Shown here: positions 44,488-53,524 of the stretch, piece after piece
Layout of the letters: every line of letters starts with the position of its first letter
Numbering within the stretch: position 1 is the first letter of the stretch
Source: Angustibacter luteus
GTDB lineage: Bacteria > Actinomycetota > Actinomycetes > Actinomycetales > Angustibacteraceae
Assembly (NCBI RefSeq): GCF_039541115.1
Contig: NZ_BAABFP010000004.1
Coordinates: 298,005 to 362,004 of the forward strand
Direction: 5' to 3'
Length of the DNA stretch: 64,000 nucleotides
Notes under the pieces: generated by a model
What the model saw: only the letters and a program-made list of their open reading frames with translations
What the model was told of the DNA's origin: nothing
Database searches by the model: none
Program-made: the position numbers and the translations under genes

Positions 44488-45126
44488 ATGCACGTGCGCC
44501 GTTCCACGTCGACCGCCCCGAGCCCTTCTCTGGCAACGGGTCTGGCCGCCATCCGGGAACGGCTGACGGAGGACCTCGACACGGCCGCGCGACGTGATCC
44601 CGCGTCGCGCGGCCGGGCCGAGCTGTTGCTGTGCTACCCCGGTCTGCACGCCGTCTGGGTGCACCGGCTCGCGCACCAGATGTGGCAGCGGCCGGGGCTG
44701 AAGCTGTCGGCGCGGCTGCTGTCCCAGCTCAACCGGTCCGTCACCGGGGTCGAGATCCACCCCGGTGCGCAGATCGGCCGGCGGCTGTTCATCGACCACG
44801 CCATGGGCGTGGTGATCGGTGAGACCGCCGAGATCGGCGACGACGTGATGCTCTACCACGGCGTCACGCTGGGCGGCCGGTCGATGGAGCGGATCAAGCG
44901 GCACCCCACCATCGAGGACGGCGTGACCATCGGCGCCGGCGCCCGCGTGCTCGGGCCCGTGGTGGTCGGCGCCGGCGCGCAGATCGGCGCCAACGCGGTC
45001 GTCGTCAAGGACGTGCCGCCGGGCTCGGTCGTGGTCGGCGTCCCGGGGCAGGTGCGGCAGCCGCCGTCCGACGTCCGGGTCGAGGACCCCTACGACGTCT
45101 GGGCCGACCCGGCGATCTTCATCTAG
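44488..45126 (+). CDS. cysE: Serine O-acetyltransferase
   Basis: 212 aa, short Gram-positive-type enzyme. The N-terminal helical domain [21 protein letters not shown] is followed by left-handed beta-helix hexapeptides ([84 protein letters not shown]). The catalytic His/Asp of the DHAMG region are present. Its tail (DPAIFI) ends in Ile, as needed for docking into CysK. Cotranscribed with cysK. Confidence 0.95.
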   Translation: MHVRRSTSTAPSPSLATGLAAIRERLTEDLDTAARRDPASRGRAELLLCYPGLHAVWVHRLAHQMWQRPGLKLSARLLSQLNRSVTGVEIHPGAQIGRRLFIDHAMGVVIGETAEIGDDVMLYHGVTLGGRSMERIKRHPTIEDGVTIGAGARVLGPVVVGAGAQIGANAVVVKDVPPGSVVVGVPGQVRQPPSDVRVEDPYDVWADPAIFI

Positions 45127-46121
45127 AGGCCGGGGTAGGTCAGCCCGATCTGGTCGCGGACCTGGTCCAGCGTCTCCATGATCGCCACGGTCTCGTCCAG
45201 CGGCATGGCCGGGCTCTCGGTCAGGCCCTCGCGCAGGCAGCGAGCGACCTCGGCCGCCTCGAAGCGCAGCCCCTTGTGCTCGTCCGGGGCCGGCTCCTCG
45301 GTCCACACCTCCGGCTCACCGACCCGCGGGCGGAAGACGAACGACGTCGGCGCGTACCAGGTCGTGTCGATCTCGATCCGGCCCTCGGTCCCCACGATCG
45401 CGGCCTGGCAGGGCCCGGCGGCGCGCATCGTGGTCGACAGGACCGCGTGCGCCCCGCTCGCGTACTCGAAGATCATCGAGGTCTGCGCGTCCACGCCGGT
45501 CGGGCCGAAGTCGGCGCGCGCGGTGACCTGGGACGGCGTGCCCAGCAGCATGGAGGCGAACGAGACCGGGTAGACGCCCAGGTCGAGCAGCGCGCCACCG
45601 CCGAGCTCGGGGGAGAACAGCCGGTGCTCCGGGTCGAAGGCGAACCACTGGTCGTGGTCGGCGGTCACCGTGGTGATCTCGCCGAGCGCGCCGGCGGCCA
45701 CGAGCTCGCGGATCCGCAGGACGTGCGGGAGGAAGCGCGTCCACATGGCCTCCATGCAGAACACCCCGCGCGCCCGGGCCGCGTCGACGATCTCGCGCGC
45801 CTGGGCGGCGTTCATCGTGAACGGCTTCTCGATGAGCACGGCCTTGCCGGCCTCGATGGCCAGCAGCGCGGCGTCCAGGTGGCCCGGGTGCGGGGTCGCC
45901 ACGTACACGGCGTCGACGTCCGGGTCGGCGACGAGGTCCGCGTAGCTGCCGTGCGCCCGCGGCACGCCGTGGGCGCCCGCGAAGCGTTCGGCCGACGCCG
46001 CGCTGCGCGAGCCGACGGCCACGACCTCGACGTCCGGCAGCAGCGCGATGTCCGAGGTCATGACGGACGCGATGCCGCCGGTGCCGATCACGCCGAACCG
46101 GGTGGTCGAGCTCGAGGTCAC
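45123..46121 (-). CDS. Gfo/Idh/MocA-family oxidoreductase
   Basis: 332 aa. Rossmann [12 protein letters not shown] (about 9-20), [30 protein letters not shown] with the family's EKP, then the C-terminal substrate domain ([31 protein letters not shown]). An NAD(P)-dependent sugar or dihydrodiol dehydrogenase; substrate unknown. GTG 46121 overlaps the stop of the EAL gene. Convergent with cysE, sharing 4 nt. Confidence 0.9.
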   Translation of the reverse strand: MTSSSTTRFGVIGTGGIASVMTSDIALLPDVEVVAVGSRSAASAERFAGAHGVPRAHGSYADLVADPDVDAVYVATPHPGHLDAALLAIEAGKAVLIEKPFTMNAAQAREIVDAARARGVFCMEAMWTRFLPHVLRIRELVAAGALGEITTVTADHDQWFAFDPEHRLFSPELGGGALLDLGVYPVSFASMLLGTPSQVTARADFGPTGVDAQTSMIFEYASGAHAVLSTTMRAAGPCQAAIVGTEGRIEIDTTWYAPTSFVFRPRVGEPEVWTEEPAPDEHKGLRFEAAEVARCLREGLTESPAMPLDETVAIMETLDQVRDQIGLTYPGL

Positions 46122-47653
46122 GGGGGCTCCAGGGGCAGGATGTGGGCGACGACGTACGCCGGGTCCCCGTTCTCGTCGTCCAGGGTGCTGGCCCAGACCC
46201 TCGCCGGCACGGGTGCCCCGGTGGCGTGAAGGTACCGCTTCTCCACCTGCTGCGTCCTGGCGTGGTCATCGAGCAGCTCGATCAGGTTCGACGTGTCCGC
46301 CAGCTGGTCGTCGGGGTGGGTGAGGTCGGCCACGGTCTTGCCGATCACCTCGTCGGGCGAGTACCCGAGCATCGAGGCGAACGAGGTGTTGCTGCGCAGG
46401 ATCACCCCGTCGAAGTCCGAGAGGGCCAGGCCGATCGGGGACTGGTCGAACGCCCAGCGCAGGGTCGCCTCGAGCGAGGCGAGCTGGTGCTCCGCCTCGA
46501 CCTGCGGCGTGACGTCCCGGCTGGTCGACACCACCTGCAGTGGCTTGCCGGTCTCGTCGCGCACGAGCTGGGAGCGGGTGTTCAGCCAGCGATAGGAGCC
46601 GTCGCGGTGCCGGGCCCGGTGCACCCGCACCGAGGCCCGCTCGCCGACCTCGGGCTCGCGGGTCGCCATGATCTCGGGGGCCTCGTCGGGGTGCAGGTGG
46701 TCGGCGGCCGACGTCCCGATGACCTCCGACGGCGTGTACCCCAGGACGGCGAGCGCCCCCGGCGACGCGTAGAGCACCGTCGCGTCGGGGTCGGCGATGG
46801 TGACGAGCTCCTCGGAGCCGATCTGGATGGGGGCCGGTAGGCGGACGTCCAGGGCGTGCTCGAGCGGGCCGGGCGGCGGGTGCAGCTCGGCGGTCAGGTC
46901 GGACGACGCGGGTTCGGGGCGGCCGAAGAACCAGCCCTGGGCGGTGTCGCAGCCGAGCGCGACGAGCTGGCGGGCCTGCTCGCGGGTCTCGACCCCCTCG
47001 CCGCACACGGACAGGCCGAGGCTGTGGGCGGTGTCGATGAGCAACCGCACGATGACGGCGTCCCGGGCGTTCTCGTGCACCCGGGCCACGAACGAGCGGT
47101 CGATCTTCATGATGTCGATGGGCAGCCGGCGCAGCAGGCTGAGCGGGGAGTGCCCGATGCCGAAGTCGTCCAGCGCGATCCGGACGCCGAGCGAGCGCAG
47201 GGCGTGCAGCCGGGCCGCGGCCTCGTTCATGTCGCCGAGCGCGGCGGACTCGGTGATCTCGAGCACCAGTCGGCGGGGGTCCAGGCCGGACTCCTCCAGG
47301 GCCGCCGCGACCTGCCAGACGAACGTGTCGTTGGCCAGCTGCAGCGGTGAGACGTTGACCGAGACCCTGGTCTGCGGGCGGACCCCGTTGCTCCACGCCT
47401 GGGTCGCGCGGCAGGCGAGCTCGAGCACGTGGGCGCCGAGCGCGTGGATCAGGCCGCTGGACTCGGCGACCGGGATGAACGAGTCCGGCGGGACGTCGCC
47501 GAGGGTCTGGTCGCTCCACCGGGCGAGCGCCTCGACGGCCACGGGGCGGGCCGAGGGGAGGGTGACGATGGGCTGGTAGTGCAGACCGATCGCGCGCTGG
47601 CTCAGGGCGCGGCGGAGTCTCGCCTCGATCTCGGACGTCGGTTGAGCGCCCAC
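46118..47653 (-). CDS. EAL-PAS-PAS cyclic-di-GMP phosphodiesterase
   Basis: 511 aa from GTG 47653 (start uncertain; TTG 47746 is also in frame). The EAL domain comes first (about 5-245), with EALARW, NVSPLQL, ITES, DDFGIGHS, KIDRSF, GEGVET and AQGW. All metal and catalytic residues are present, so hydrolysis of c-di-GMP is expected. Two PAS domains follow (about 265-380 and 390-505; VDQPGR... type hinge). No GGDEF and no membrane segment. PAS domains after, not before, the EAL are unusual. Confidence 0.85.
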   Translation of the reverse strand: MGAQPTSEIEARLRRALSQRAIGLHYQPIVTLPSARPVAVEALARWSDQTLGDVPPDSFIPVAESSGLIHALGAHVLELACRATQAWSNGVRPQTRVSVNVSPLQLANDTFVWQVAAALEESGLDPRRLVLEITESAALGDMNEAAARLHALRSLGVRIALDDFGIGHSPLSLLRRLPIDIMKIDRSFVARVHENARDAVIVRLLIDTAHSLGLSVCGEGVETREQARQLVALGCDTAQGWFFGRPEPASSDLTAELHPPPGPLEHALDVRLPAPIQIGSEELVTIADPDATVLYASPGALAVLGYTPSEVIGTSAADHLHPDEAPEIMATREPEVGERASVRVHRARHRDGSYRWLNTRSQLVRDETGKPLQVVSTSRDVTPQVEAEHQLASLEATLRWAFDQSPIGLALSDFDGVILRSNTSFASMLGYSPDEVIGKTVADLTHPDDQLADTSNLIELLDDHARTQQVEKRYLHATGAPVPARVWASTLDDENGDPAYVVAHILPLEPP

Positions 47654-47782
47654 CCTGTACCTGGCCTTCCCCTGGCGCCTCAGGACGCCGCATCCTGCAC
47701 GACCACCCTCCCACGATCGGCGACGTTTCGTGGCGCTGGGTGACAAATGCCCCCGATCGGCGGAGCCGGAGCGGTGGTCTGC

Positions 47783-47788
47783 CAGAAT
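47783..47788 (+). promoter_or_regulatory. Possible -10 box for tRNA-Ser
   Basis: CAGAAT ends 12 nt before the tRNA 5' end, placing a transcription start a few bases upstream of the mature tRNA. No clear -35. Confidence 0.35.
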
Positions 47789-47800
47789 TGGCGCCGCCCG

Positions 47801-47883
47801 GGAGGGTTCGCATAGTGGCCGAGTGCAGGCGCCTTGAAAGCGCCCGAGGGAAACCTCCGAGGGTTCGAATCCCTCACCCTCCG
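47801..47883 (+). tRNA. tRNA-Ser (anticodon TGA)
   Basis: 83 nt, class II. Acceptor GGAGGGT pairs with ACCCTCC, with discriminator G at 47883. D-loop AGTGGCCGAGTGC; anticodon stem GGCGC/GCGCC with loop CTTGAAA (anticodon 47835-47837). A long variable arm follows, and the T-loop GGGTTCGAATCCC is canonical. No encoded CCA. Reads UCA and, by wobble, UCG codons. Confidence 0.96.
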
Positions 47884-48018
47884 CAGACGTGACAGAGATT
47901 GACGTTCGTCACAGCGTCAGCGAGACGATGCCGGGTTGTCACGTATCAGCCGGTAAACTCGTCCGCTGAGGCACCCGGCCTCCCGTCTGGTGGACGACGA
48001 CCGAGCTTGTGAGGGTAC
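47884..48018. other. Intergenic region after tRNA-Ser
   Basis: 135 nt. A TAAACT (-10-like) at 47953-47958 may drive the DUF3048 gene; no paired -35, integrase or direct repeat of the tRNA 3' end (attachment site) was seen. Confidence 0.4.
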
Positions 48019-49152
48019 GTGAGGCAATCGTTCGACCGCCGGACTCTGCTGCTGGGTGCGATCGGCGCCGCTGGTGCGGCCGTGGTCGCCGCGTGCTCGC
48101 ACGACAAGCCGCAGGCGGCCCCCGCGTCCCCGTCGCCCAGCGCGACCCCGACGCCGTCGCCGACCCCCTCGGACCCCCGTCCGCGCTGGCCGTTGACCGG
48201 CCGGGTCATGAAGAACCCGGCGGACGGGAAGCACACGGCTGTCGCCGTCAAGGTCCCGGACAACAAGAACGAGCACCCGCAGGTCGGCCTGGACAAGGCC
48301 GACATCGTGTTCGTGGAGCTCGACGGCTACCGCGACTCCAGCGGCTACAGCAGCACCCGGCTCGTCCCGGTCTTCCACTCCCGGTTGCCGGACGGCGTGG
48401 GCCCGGTCCGCTCGATCCGCCCGGTGGACATCGCCCTGCTGAGCCCGATCGGTGCGGTCATCGGCAACACCGGGGCGACCGGCTGGGTGCTGAACTACGT
48501 CAAGCACTTCGCGAGGTTCATCGACGGCTCGCGCTCGTACATGGCGACCAAGGGGACGGGCTCGTACTCGATCGACCCGAACCGGGTGCGCACGTACCAG
48601 GGCGTCACGTATTACGACCGCGCCGTCGTCTGCCACCCGAAGCAGCTGGCGAAGCAGACCAAGAAGTTCCGTGGTGGACCGCCGCACCTGTACCTGCCGT
48701 TCGCCACCGCGGTCGACGAGGTGAGCACGGACAAGGGCAAGCCAGCGCGGACGATCCACGTGCCGTGGAAGCAGGGCCACACCTACGACATGGGCTACAC
48801 GTACGACAAGAAGTCCGGCACGTACCTGCGCAGCATGCCGTGGGGGCCGCACGTGCTGGCCGACGGGACCCGCGTCGCGCCGGACAACGTCCTGGTGATC
48901 CGGGCCAAGCAGCACTACGCGAAGATCTTCCACGGCAGCGGGCACGACGAGCCGATCCACGACATCGTCAACGCCAAGGGCACGTTCGCCTACTTCCACG
49001 GCGGCAAGTACGTCGCCGGCACGTGGAAGAAGGGTCCCGTGAACGGGCTGTTCAGCTTCACGCTCAGCGACGGTACGCCGCTGAAGATGGCCCCCGGCCA
49101 GACCTACGTCGAGCTCCCGCAGAGCAACGCCAAGGTGCTGGTCAAGGCCTGA
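48019..49152 (+). CDS. DUF3048-containing lipoprotein (YerB-like)
   Basis: 377 aa from GTG 48019. N-terminus with twin Arg (FDRRTLLLGA) and lipobox VAAC near 26, so possibly Tat-exported and lipidated. A Pro/Ser/Thr linker follows, then the two-part DUF3048 domain (VAVKVPDNKNEHPQVGLDKADIVFVELDGY, VGPVRSIRPVDIALLSPIG and the C-terminal KGTFAYFHGGKYVAGTWKKG). YerB family function is unknown; secreted, possibly wall-related. Alone between tRNA-Ser and a convergent gene. Confidence 0.88.
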   Translation: MRQSFDRRTLLLGAIGAAGAAVVAACSHDKPQAAPASPSPSATPTPSPTPSDPRPRWPLTGRVMKNPADGKHTAVAVKVPDNKNEHPQVGLDKADIVFVELDGYRDSSGYSSTRLVPVFHSRLPDGVGPVRSIRPVDIALLSPIGAVIGNTGATGWVLNYVKHFARFIDGSRSYMATKGTGSYSIDPNRVRTYQGVTYYDRAVVCHPKQLAKQTKKFRGGPPHLYLPFATAVDEVSTDKGKPARTIHVPWKQGHTYDMGYTYDKKSGTYLRSMPWGPHVLADGTRVAPDNVLVIRAKQHYAKIFHGSGHDEPIHDIVNAKGTFAYFHGGKYVAGTWKKGPVNGLFSFTLSDGTPLKMAPGQTYVELPQSNAKVLVKA

Positions 49153-49158
49153 CCGCGC

Positions 49159-49650
49159 TCAGGCGCGGACGCGGCCGACCTTGAGCAGGGCGAGGCCGAT
49201 CAGGATCACCGTGACGCCGATCCCGAACACGGCCAGTGCGACGCCGAACGCCACGACCGAGGTGAACAGGCTGGCGCGCAGGAACGACGCGGTCATCACC
49301 GTCTCGCGCTTCGGGTCGTCCTGGTCGAGCTCGGCGTAGGTCTTGCCGCCGCCGATCTCGGTCGCGTGCTTCTCGATCACGTTCGCCTGGGCGTAGGCCG
49401 TCCACGGCTGGTCGACCTTCTGGCCCGCGAAGTGCGCGGCGTCCTCGGAGACCGTGATGCCCTCGTCGCCCAGGGTGGTGGAGATGACCACCCACGTACC
49501 CGCGCCGGCGACCACGAAGATCAGCCCGAGCACGATGACGATGGTCGCGAGCGCGCGGCCCGCCGGCTTCGGTCGGGCGGCGACAGGCGCCTCGGTGGCG
49601 ACGGCGGGCTCGGTCGGCTGGGGGTCTGGCGTCGGATCGCTGTCGGACAT
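49159..49650 (-). CDS. Two-helix membrane protein of unknown function
   Basis: 163 aa from ATG 49650 (AGAGGAG 7 nt upstream). Pro/Ala/Glu N-terminus, TM1 (about 33-58), an extracytoplasmic loop of about 65 residues (ITVSEDAAHFAGQKVDQPWTAYAQANVIEKHA), TM2 (about 130-155). I do not recognise a characterised family. Similar actinobacterial proteins are often mislabelled as ring-opening dioxygenases; nothing here supports that. Confidence 0.7.
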   Translation of the reverse strand: MSDSDPTPDPQPTEPAVATEAPVAARPKPAGRALATIVIVLGLIFVVAGAGTWVVISTTLGDEGITVSEDAAHFAGQKVDQPWTAYAQANVIEKHATEIGGGKTYAELDQDDPKRETVMTASFLRASLFTSVVAFGVALAVFGIGVTVILIGLALLKVGRVRA

Positions 49651-49728
49651 CTCGGGCTCCTCTGGCAAGTCGGGCGCGGACCTCCACCATCGCAGCGCCG
49701 ACCGGCCGCGACAAGATCATCCGCGATC

Positions 49729-50361
49729 TCAGCCCGAGGTCGTCTGCGGGGTCGGGGCGGGCCGGGCGATCAGCTCGCGGTAGTCCGAGCGGAGCAAGGG
49801 CTCGGCGGTCAAGGCGCCGCCGGGCAGCGGGACCTCGACGGGCTTGCCGTCCCGGACGATCTGCACCGAGCGAACTCCCGGCACCGTCGTCGCGGTGAGC
49901 ACGATCTGACCGACCGCGAGCGGCAGCCGGTCCGCCGAGGGGTCCTTCGCCGCCGCCTGCACCTCGAGCGTCGCCAGGCCGTCGACCAGGTCGACCAGCG
50001 CGAGGTCCACCCCCGGCGTGAGCGCGGTGCTCAGCCCGGCGGCGCGCTGGCGGTCGGTGGGGCCGGCGGACAGCATCTTCAGCTGGACCGCCAGCTGCTC
50101 CCGAGGTTCCAGGGACGACGTGTCCACCGGGGTGGGGACGGCGACCAGCTGCTGGTCGGCGTCCAGCAGGTAGGTGCGCGGCTCCGCCTCGCGCACCCGC
50201 AGGTCGGGCGACGCCGTGGCCGAGCCGTTCGGGCTCGGGCTGAGCAGCCCGTACGGGACGTCGCCGGACCTGATCGCGCGCGGGTCGCCGTCCGCGGGCA
50301 GCCCGCACCCACCGAGCGCGACCAGGCACAGCGCGGCGGCGGCGATCCGTCGGCCGGTCAC
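49729..50361 (-). CDS. GerMN-domain lipoprotein (LpqB-like, short)
   Basis: 210 aa from GTG 50361, overlapping the kinase stop (GTGA). Signal with lipobox ALGGC (Cys near 20). A GerMN domain (about 65-180: YLLDADQQLVAVPTPVD, LKMLSAGPTDRQRAAGLSTALTPG, LAVGQIVLTATTVPGVRSVQIV) is present, as in LpqB, but without LpqB's beta-propeller. Being the third gene after regulator and kinase parallels mtrA-mtrB-lpqB; it may tune the kinase from outside. Confidence 0.85.
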   Translation of the reverse strand: MTGRRIAAAALCLVALGGCGLPADGDPRAIRSGDVPYGLLSPSPNGSATASPDLRVREAEPRTYLLDADQQLVAVPTPVDTSSLEPREQLAVQLKMLSAGPTDRQRAAGLSTALTPGVDLALVDLVDGLATLEVQAAAKDPSADRLPLAVGQIVLTATTVPGVRSVQIVRDGKPVEVPLPGGALTAEPLLRSDYRELIARPAPTPQTTSG

Positions 50362-51749
50362 GACACGCCCGCCGGCTCCGCGACAGCGGCGCCCTCGGCG
50401 ACGAGAGGGAGCCGCAGCACGAACCGCGCACCACCACCCGGCCGGTCGGTGCACCCCACGCCGCCGTGGAAGGCCCGCGCCGTCTCGGCCACCAGGCTCA
50501 GGCCCAGCCCGGTGCCTTGCCGGGAGCCGCGCGAACCGGCCCGCACGAACCGCTCGAAGATCCGGGTCCGCTCGGCGAGCGGCACGCCCGGTCCCTCGTC
50601 GTCCACGGTCACCAGCGCGTCGGGGCCGGACCGCTCGACCGCGACGGCCCGCAGCCCGCCGCCGTGCAGGTCGGCGTTGTCGAAGAGGTTGAACAGGGCC
50701 CGGCTCAGCTGGTTCTTGTCGACCCGGACGACGAGTGGCTCGGTCGGCAGGGTGGGAGTCGTCGCGCGGTGGCTGGCCTGCAGCGCGTGCCGGACGAGGT
50801 CGCCGAGGTCGACGTCGCTGAGCGCCTGGGTCGCCACGCCCGCGTCCAGCCGGCCGAGCTCGAGCAGGTCCTCGAGCGAGCGCTGGAACCGGTCGAGCTC
50901 GGTGGCGACGAGGTCGAGCGCCTGCTGCGAGCGGTCCGGCAGCTCGTCGCGGCGACGCTGCAGCACCGCCACGCTGGTGACGAGGGTGGTGAGCGGGGAG
51001 CGCAGCTCGTGGCTGATGTCCGCCGCGAACCGGGCGTCGCGCTGGATCCGCTCGTCGAGCGCCTCGACCATCGCGTTGAACGAGCCGACGATGGCGGCCA
51101 GGTCCGGGTCGTCCGTGCTGGGCAGCCGGGTGCTCAGCTCGCCGACGGAGATGCGGGCTGCCGCGGCGGCGACGTCGTCCAGGGGGGCGACCACCCGGCG
51201 GGCGGCGTACCGGCCGAGCAGGGCGCCCCCGATGGCGGTCAGCACGGCGAACCCGAACAGGACGAGCCGCAGGGTGCCGAGCGTGCCGCTGAGCTCGGTG
51301 GGGCTGCTGACCTCGTAGAACTCGGCGCCCACCGCGGGCAGCGGCACCCCGACGACCAGCTCGCGGCCGTTCGGTCCGGTGGCCCAGACCAGGGTCGCCC
51401 GCCCGTGCGCGACGGCCTGCTGCGCGCTGGCCGGGATCGCCCGCGCGTCCGCCTGCAGGGACGAGGAGAACCACCGGCCGCCGCGGTGCACCACGATGTC
51501 GGTGTCGGACGGCGGGGCGACGTCGCCGAGCACGTCGCTGACCTGGGCCCCGGAGGTGAGCAGGCCGTCGCGCACGAAGGACGCGTCGGCGAACGCCTGC
51601 CGGGTCGCGGTGCGCTCACGCTGGTCGACGAGGTAGTGCCGGGCCACGAAGTAGGTGCCCGCGGCCAGCACCGCCGACAGGATCAGCGCCCCACCGGTGA
51701 ACGCCACCGTGACGCTCGCGCGCAGCCCCCAGGGGCGTCGCCGTCTCAC
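50358..51749 (-). CDS. Membrane sensor histidine kinase
   Basis: 463 aa. TM1 (about 13-36), extracytoplasmic sensor (about 37-155), TM2 (about 158-178), HAMP, H-box DISHELRSPLTT (His near 247), N-box NLFDNADLHGGG, G1 VDDEGPGVP and G2 GTGLGLSLV. A complete kinase. It follows its response regulator by 27 nt. Layout resembles MtrB or CseC systems that sense envelope stress. Confidence 0.93.
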   Translation of the reverse strand: MRRRRPWGLRASVTVAFTGGALILSAVLAAGTYFVARHYLVDQRERTATRQAFADASFVRDGLLTSGAQVSDVLGDVAPPSDTDIVVHRGGRWFSSSLQADARAIPASAQQAVAHGRATLVWATGPNGRELVVGVPLPAVGAEFYEVSSPTELSGTLGTLRLVLFGFAVLTAIGGALLGRYAARRVVAPLDDVAAAAARISVGELSTRLPSTDDPDLAAIVGSFNAMVEALDERIQRDARFAADISHELRSPLTTLVTSVAVLQRRRDELPDRSQQALDLVATELDRFQRSLEDLLELGRLDAGVATQALSDVDLGDLVRHALQASHRATTPTLPTEPLVVRVDKNQLSRALFNLFDNADLHGGGLRAVAVERSGPDALVTVDDEGPGVPLAERTRIFERFVRAGSRGSRQGTGLGLSLVAETARAFHGGVGCTDRPGGGARFVLRLPLVAEGAAVAEPAGVS

Positions 51750-51776
51750 GCTGGGCCTGGCTTCACGTCGCGCCCG

Positions 51777-52523
51777 TCATCGCGGGTCGAGTCGGTAGCC
51801 GAGGCCGCGCACGGTGACGACGAGCTCGGGTGCGCCGGCGTCGCGCTCGATCTTGGTGCGCAGTCGGCGGATGTGGACGTCGACGATGCGCTCGTCGCCG
51901 AAGAAGCCGCGGTCCCAGACCCGTTCCAGCAGCGTGCGCCGGCTCAGCACGTGACCGGGCGGCGAGGCGAGCTCGCAGAGCAGGCGGAACTCGGTGAGGG
52001 TCAGGTGCACCTGGGTCTGGCCGCGTCGCACCGCACCGGCGGCATGGTCCAGCGTCAGCCCGGTCTCGGCGTCCAGAACCATTGCGGCAGCGTGGTCCTC
52101 GGGTTGGTCCGCACCGGCTGGACCCGGCGCCTGCGCCGCCGCCTCGGCCGGGTCGGCGGCCGGCGGTCGGCGCAGCAGGGCGCGCAACCGGGCGCTGACC
52201 TCCTCGACCACGAAGGGCTTGGTGACGTAGTCGTCGGCGCCCGCCTCGAGGGCCGCGACGATGTCGTCGGTGCCGGCCCGGGCACTGAGCACGATGATCG
52301 GCGCCTGGCTCATGGGGCGGGCCCGCCGGATGAACGTGAAGCCGTCCATGCCGCCGAGCATGAGGTCCACCAGCATCAGGTCGACCCGCTCGTCGGCCAC
52401 CGTGGCCAGCGCGTGCTCGGCGTCGGCGTGCTCCAGGACCTCGTAGCCCTCGTCCTCCAGGGCCAGGGCCAGGGCGCTGCGGATCCCGTCGTCGTCCTCG
52501 AGCACGAGCAACCGGGTAGCCAC
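51777..52523 (-). CDS. OmpR/PhoB-family response regulator
   Basis: 248 aa from GTG 52523. Receiver: acidic pocket EDDD (9-12), phospho-acceptor Asp53 in MLVDLMLGG, SARAGTDD and VTKPF Lys. An Ala/Pro linker of about 40 residues is longer than usual. Winged helix: LTLTEFRLLCELASPPGHVLSRRTLLERVWDRGFFGDERIVDVHIRRLRTKI. Heads the regulator-kinase-lipoprotein operon. CAGCAT is 6 nt before the start. Confidence 0.93.
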   Translation of the reverse strand: MATRLLVLEDDDGIRSALALALEDEGYEVLEHADAEHALATVADERVDLMLVDLMLGGMDGFTFIRRARPMSQAPIIVLSARAGTDDIVAALEAGADDYVTKPFVVEEVSARLRALLRRPPAADPAEAAAQAPGPAGADQPEDHAAAMVLDAETGLTLDHAAGAVRRGQTQVHLTLTEFRLLCELASPPGHVLSRRTLLERVWDRGFFGDERIVDVHIRRLRTKIERDAGAPELVVTVRGLGYRLDPR

Positions 52524-52646
52524 CGCTCCATGCTGCCAGGCGGTTCGGCCCCGGCTGCCCGTACCGGCGTGCTGGGCCTCGGTCGTCAACAAACCGCAAA
52601 GAAGCGACGCGCCCGATCGCAACGTTCGGGAGCCAGGATGAATGAC

Positions 52647-52973
52647 ATGACCCAGACGAGCGAAGCGGTGCCGGTCGGACGCCGGGACGTGGTGGTCGTC
52701 CTGGACGACGACACGACCGCGCTCGCGCTGGCCGCGCTGCCGTCCCGGCTCGGTGAGGTGCTGAGCGCGGGCGACGCGCGGCTGGTGGTCGACGTCAGCG
52801 GGCTCGGCCGGTTGTCGTCCGGCGTGGTGGCGGCGTTGCTGTGGAGCAAGCGCCGGTGCCTGGCGCGCGGCGTCCCGATGTCGGTGCGCGGCGTCCGTGG
52901 TCCGCAGCTCGCCGAGCTACGGCGGACCGGGCTGGGTGCGGCGCTGGACGTCCCGCTGCGTGGGCGGCGATGA
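52647..52973 (+). CDS. STAS-domain protein (anti-anti-sigma-like)
   Basis: 108 aa. STAS fold (VVVVLDDDTTALALAALPSRLGEVLSAGDARLVVDVSGLGRLSSGVVAALL) with Ser-Ser at the usual phosphorylation position after VSGLGRL. ATG 52647 is preferred because CAGGAT (52634-52639) is 7 nt upstream; ATG 52638 is also in frame. A possible partner of the PP2C/HATPase protein at 18973. Overlaps the next gene by 4 nt. Confidence 0.78.
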   Translation: MTQTSEAVPVGRRDVVVVLDDDTTALALAALPSRLGEVLSAGDARLVVDVSGLGRLSSGVVAALLWSKRRCLARGVPMSVRGVRGPQLAELRRTGLGAALDVPLRGRR

Positions 52974-53524
52974 CCATGTCGACCCAGGTGTGGGCAGGCG
53001 GCCTCGGGCGGCGCGAGCGGCTGGTCCGCGACCGGGTGTGGAGCGTGGCCACGGTGGCCGCCCGCCCGGGGGCGGTGCAGGTCGAGCGGACCGAGGACGG
53101 CCTGCGGGTCGGGGTCGGCGACGAGCCAGGGTGGGGTGGGCGCAGGACGTGGGTCGTGCTGCGCCGGGACGGCAGCGTCAGCGTCGACGCGCCGTCCACC
53201 CCACCCGCTCTGCTCGTCTCCAGCACGGCCGCGCGCACCCTGCCGGCCGTGCCGGGGGTGCCGGAGCGGATCGGGATGGACCCGGGGGAGCGTCTTCTCG
53301 TACTCTCGTCCGACGCGCTCGACGTGCTCCCCGAGTCGGTCGTGTCCGTGCTGCAGTCGCTGCCGGATCGGGTGACCGGGAAGGATCCGGTCGATCTGCT
53401 TGCTGAGTTGTTCGAAGGGCTGCCGAGCGGCAGCGGTGTGATCGTGACCCGTCGACCGGCTCCGGTGCCGGTGGCGGGTTCGGACCAGGAGGAGGCGACA
53501 TGGGGATCAGCGCAGCGTTCCTGA
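52970..53524 (+). CDS. Protein of unknown function with PP2C-tail-like end
   Basis: 184 aa from ATG 52970, overlapping the STAS stop. The C-terminal 65 residues (GMDPGERLLVLSSDALDVLPESVV, DPVDLLAELFEGLPSGSGVIVTRRP) read like the end of SpoIIE phosphatases (PGD.LLLYTDGL...). But the catalytic Asp residues (DG and DD) are absent, so it is probably a non-catalytic relative. The N-terminal half is not recognised. Confidence 0.65.
   Translation: MTMSTQVWAGGLGRRERLVRDRVWSVATVAARPGAVQVERTEDGLRVGVGDEPGWGGRRTWVVLRRDGSVSVDAPSTPPALLVSSTAARTLPAVPGVPERIGMDPGERLLVLSSDALDVLPESVVSVLQSLPDRVTGKDPVDLLAELFEGLPSGSGVIVTRRPAPVPVAGSDQEEATWGSAQRS

Noticed and set aside
47801-48018. Integration site at tRNA-Ser
   Set aside because: No integrase, no duplicated tRNA 3' end and normal flanking genes.
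50466-52637. N-terminal extension of the STAS ORF (835 aa in total)
   Set aside because: The first about 720 codons are antisense to the kinase and regulator; STAS homology starts only at about 52650.
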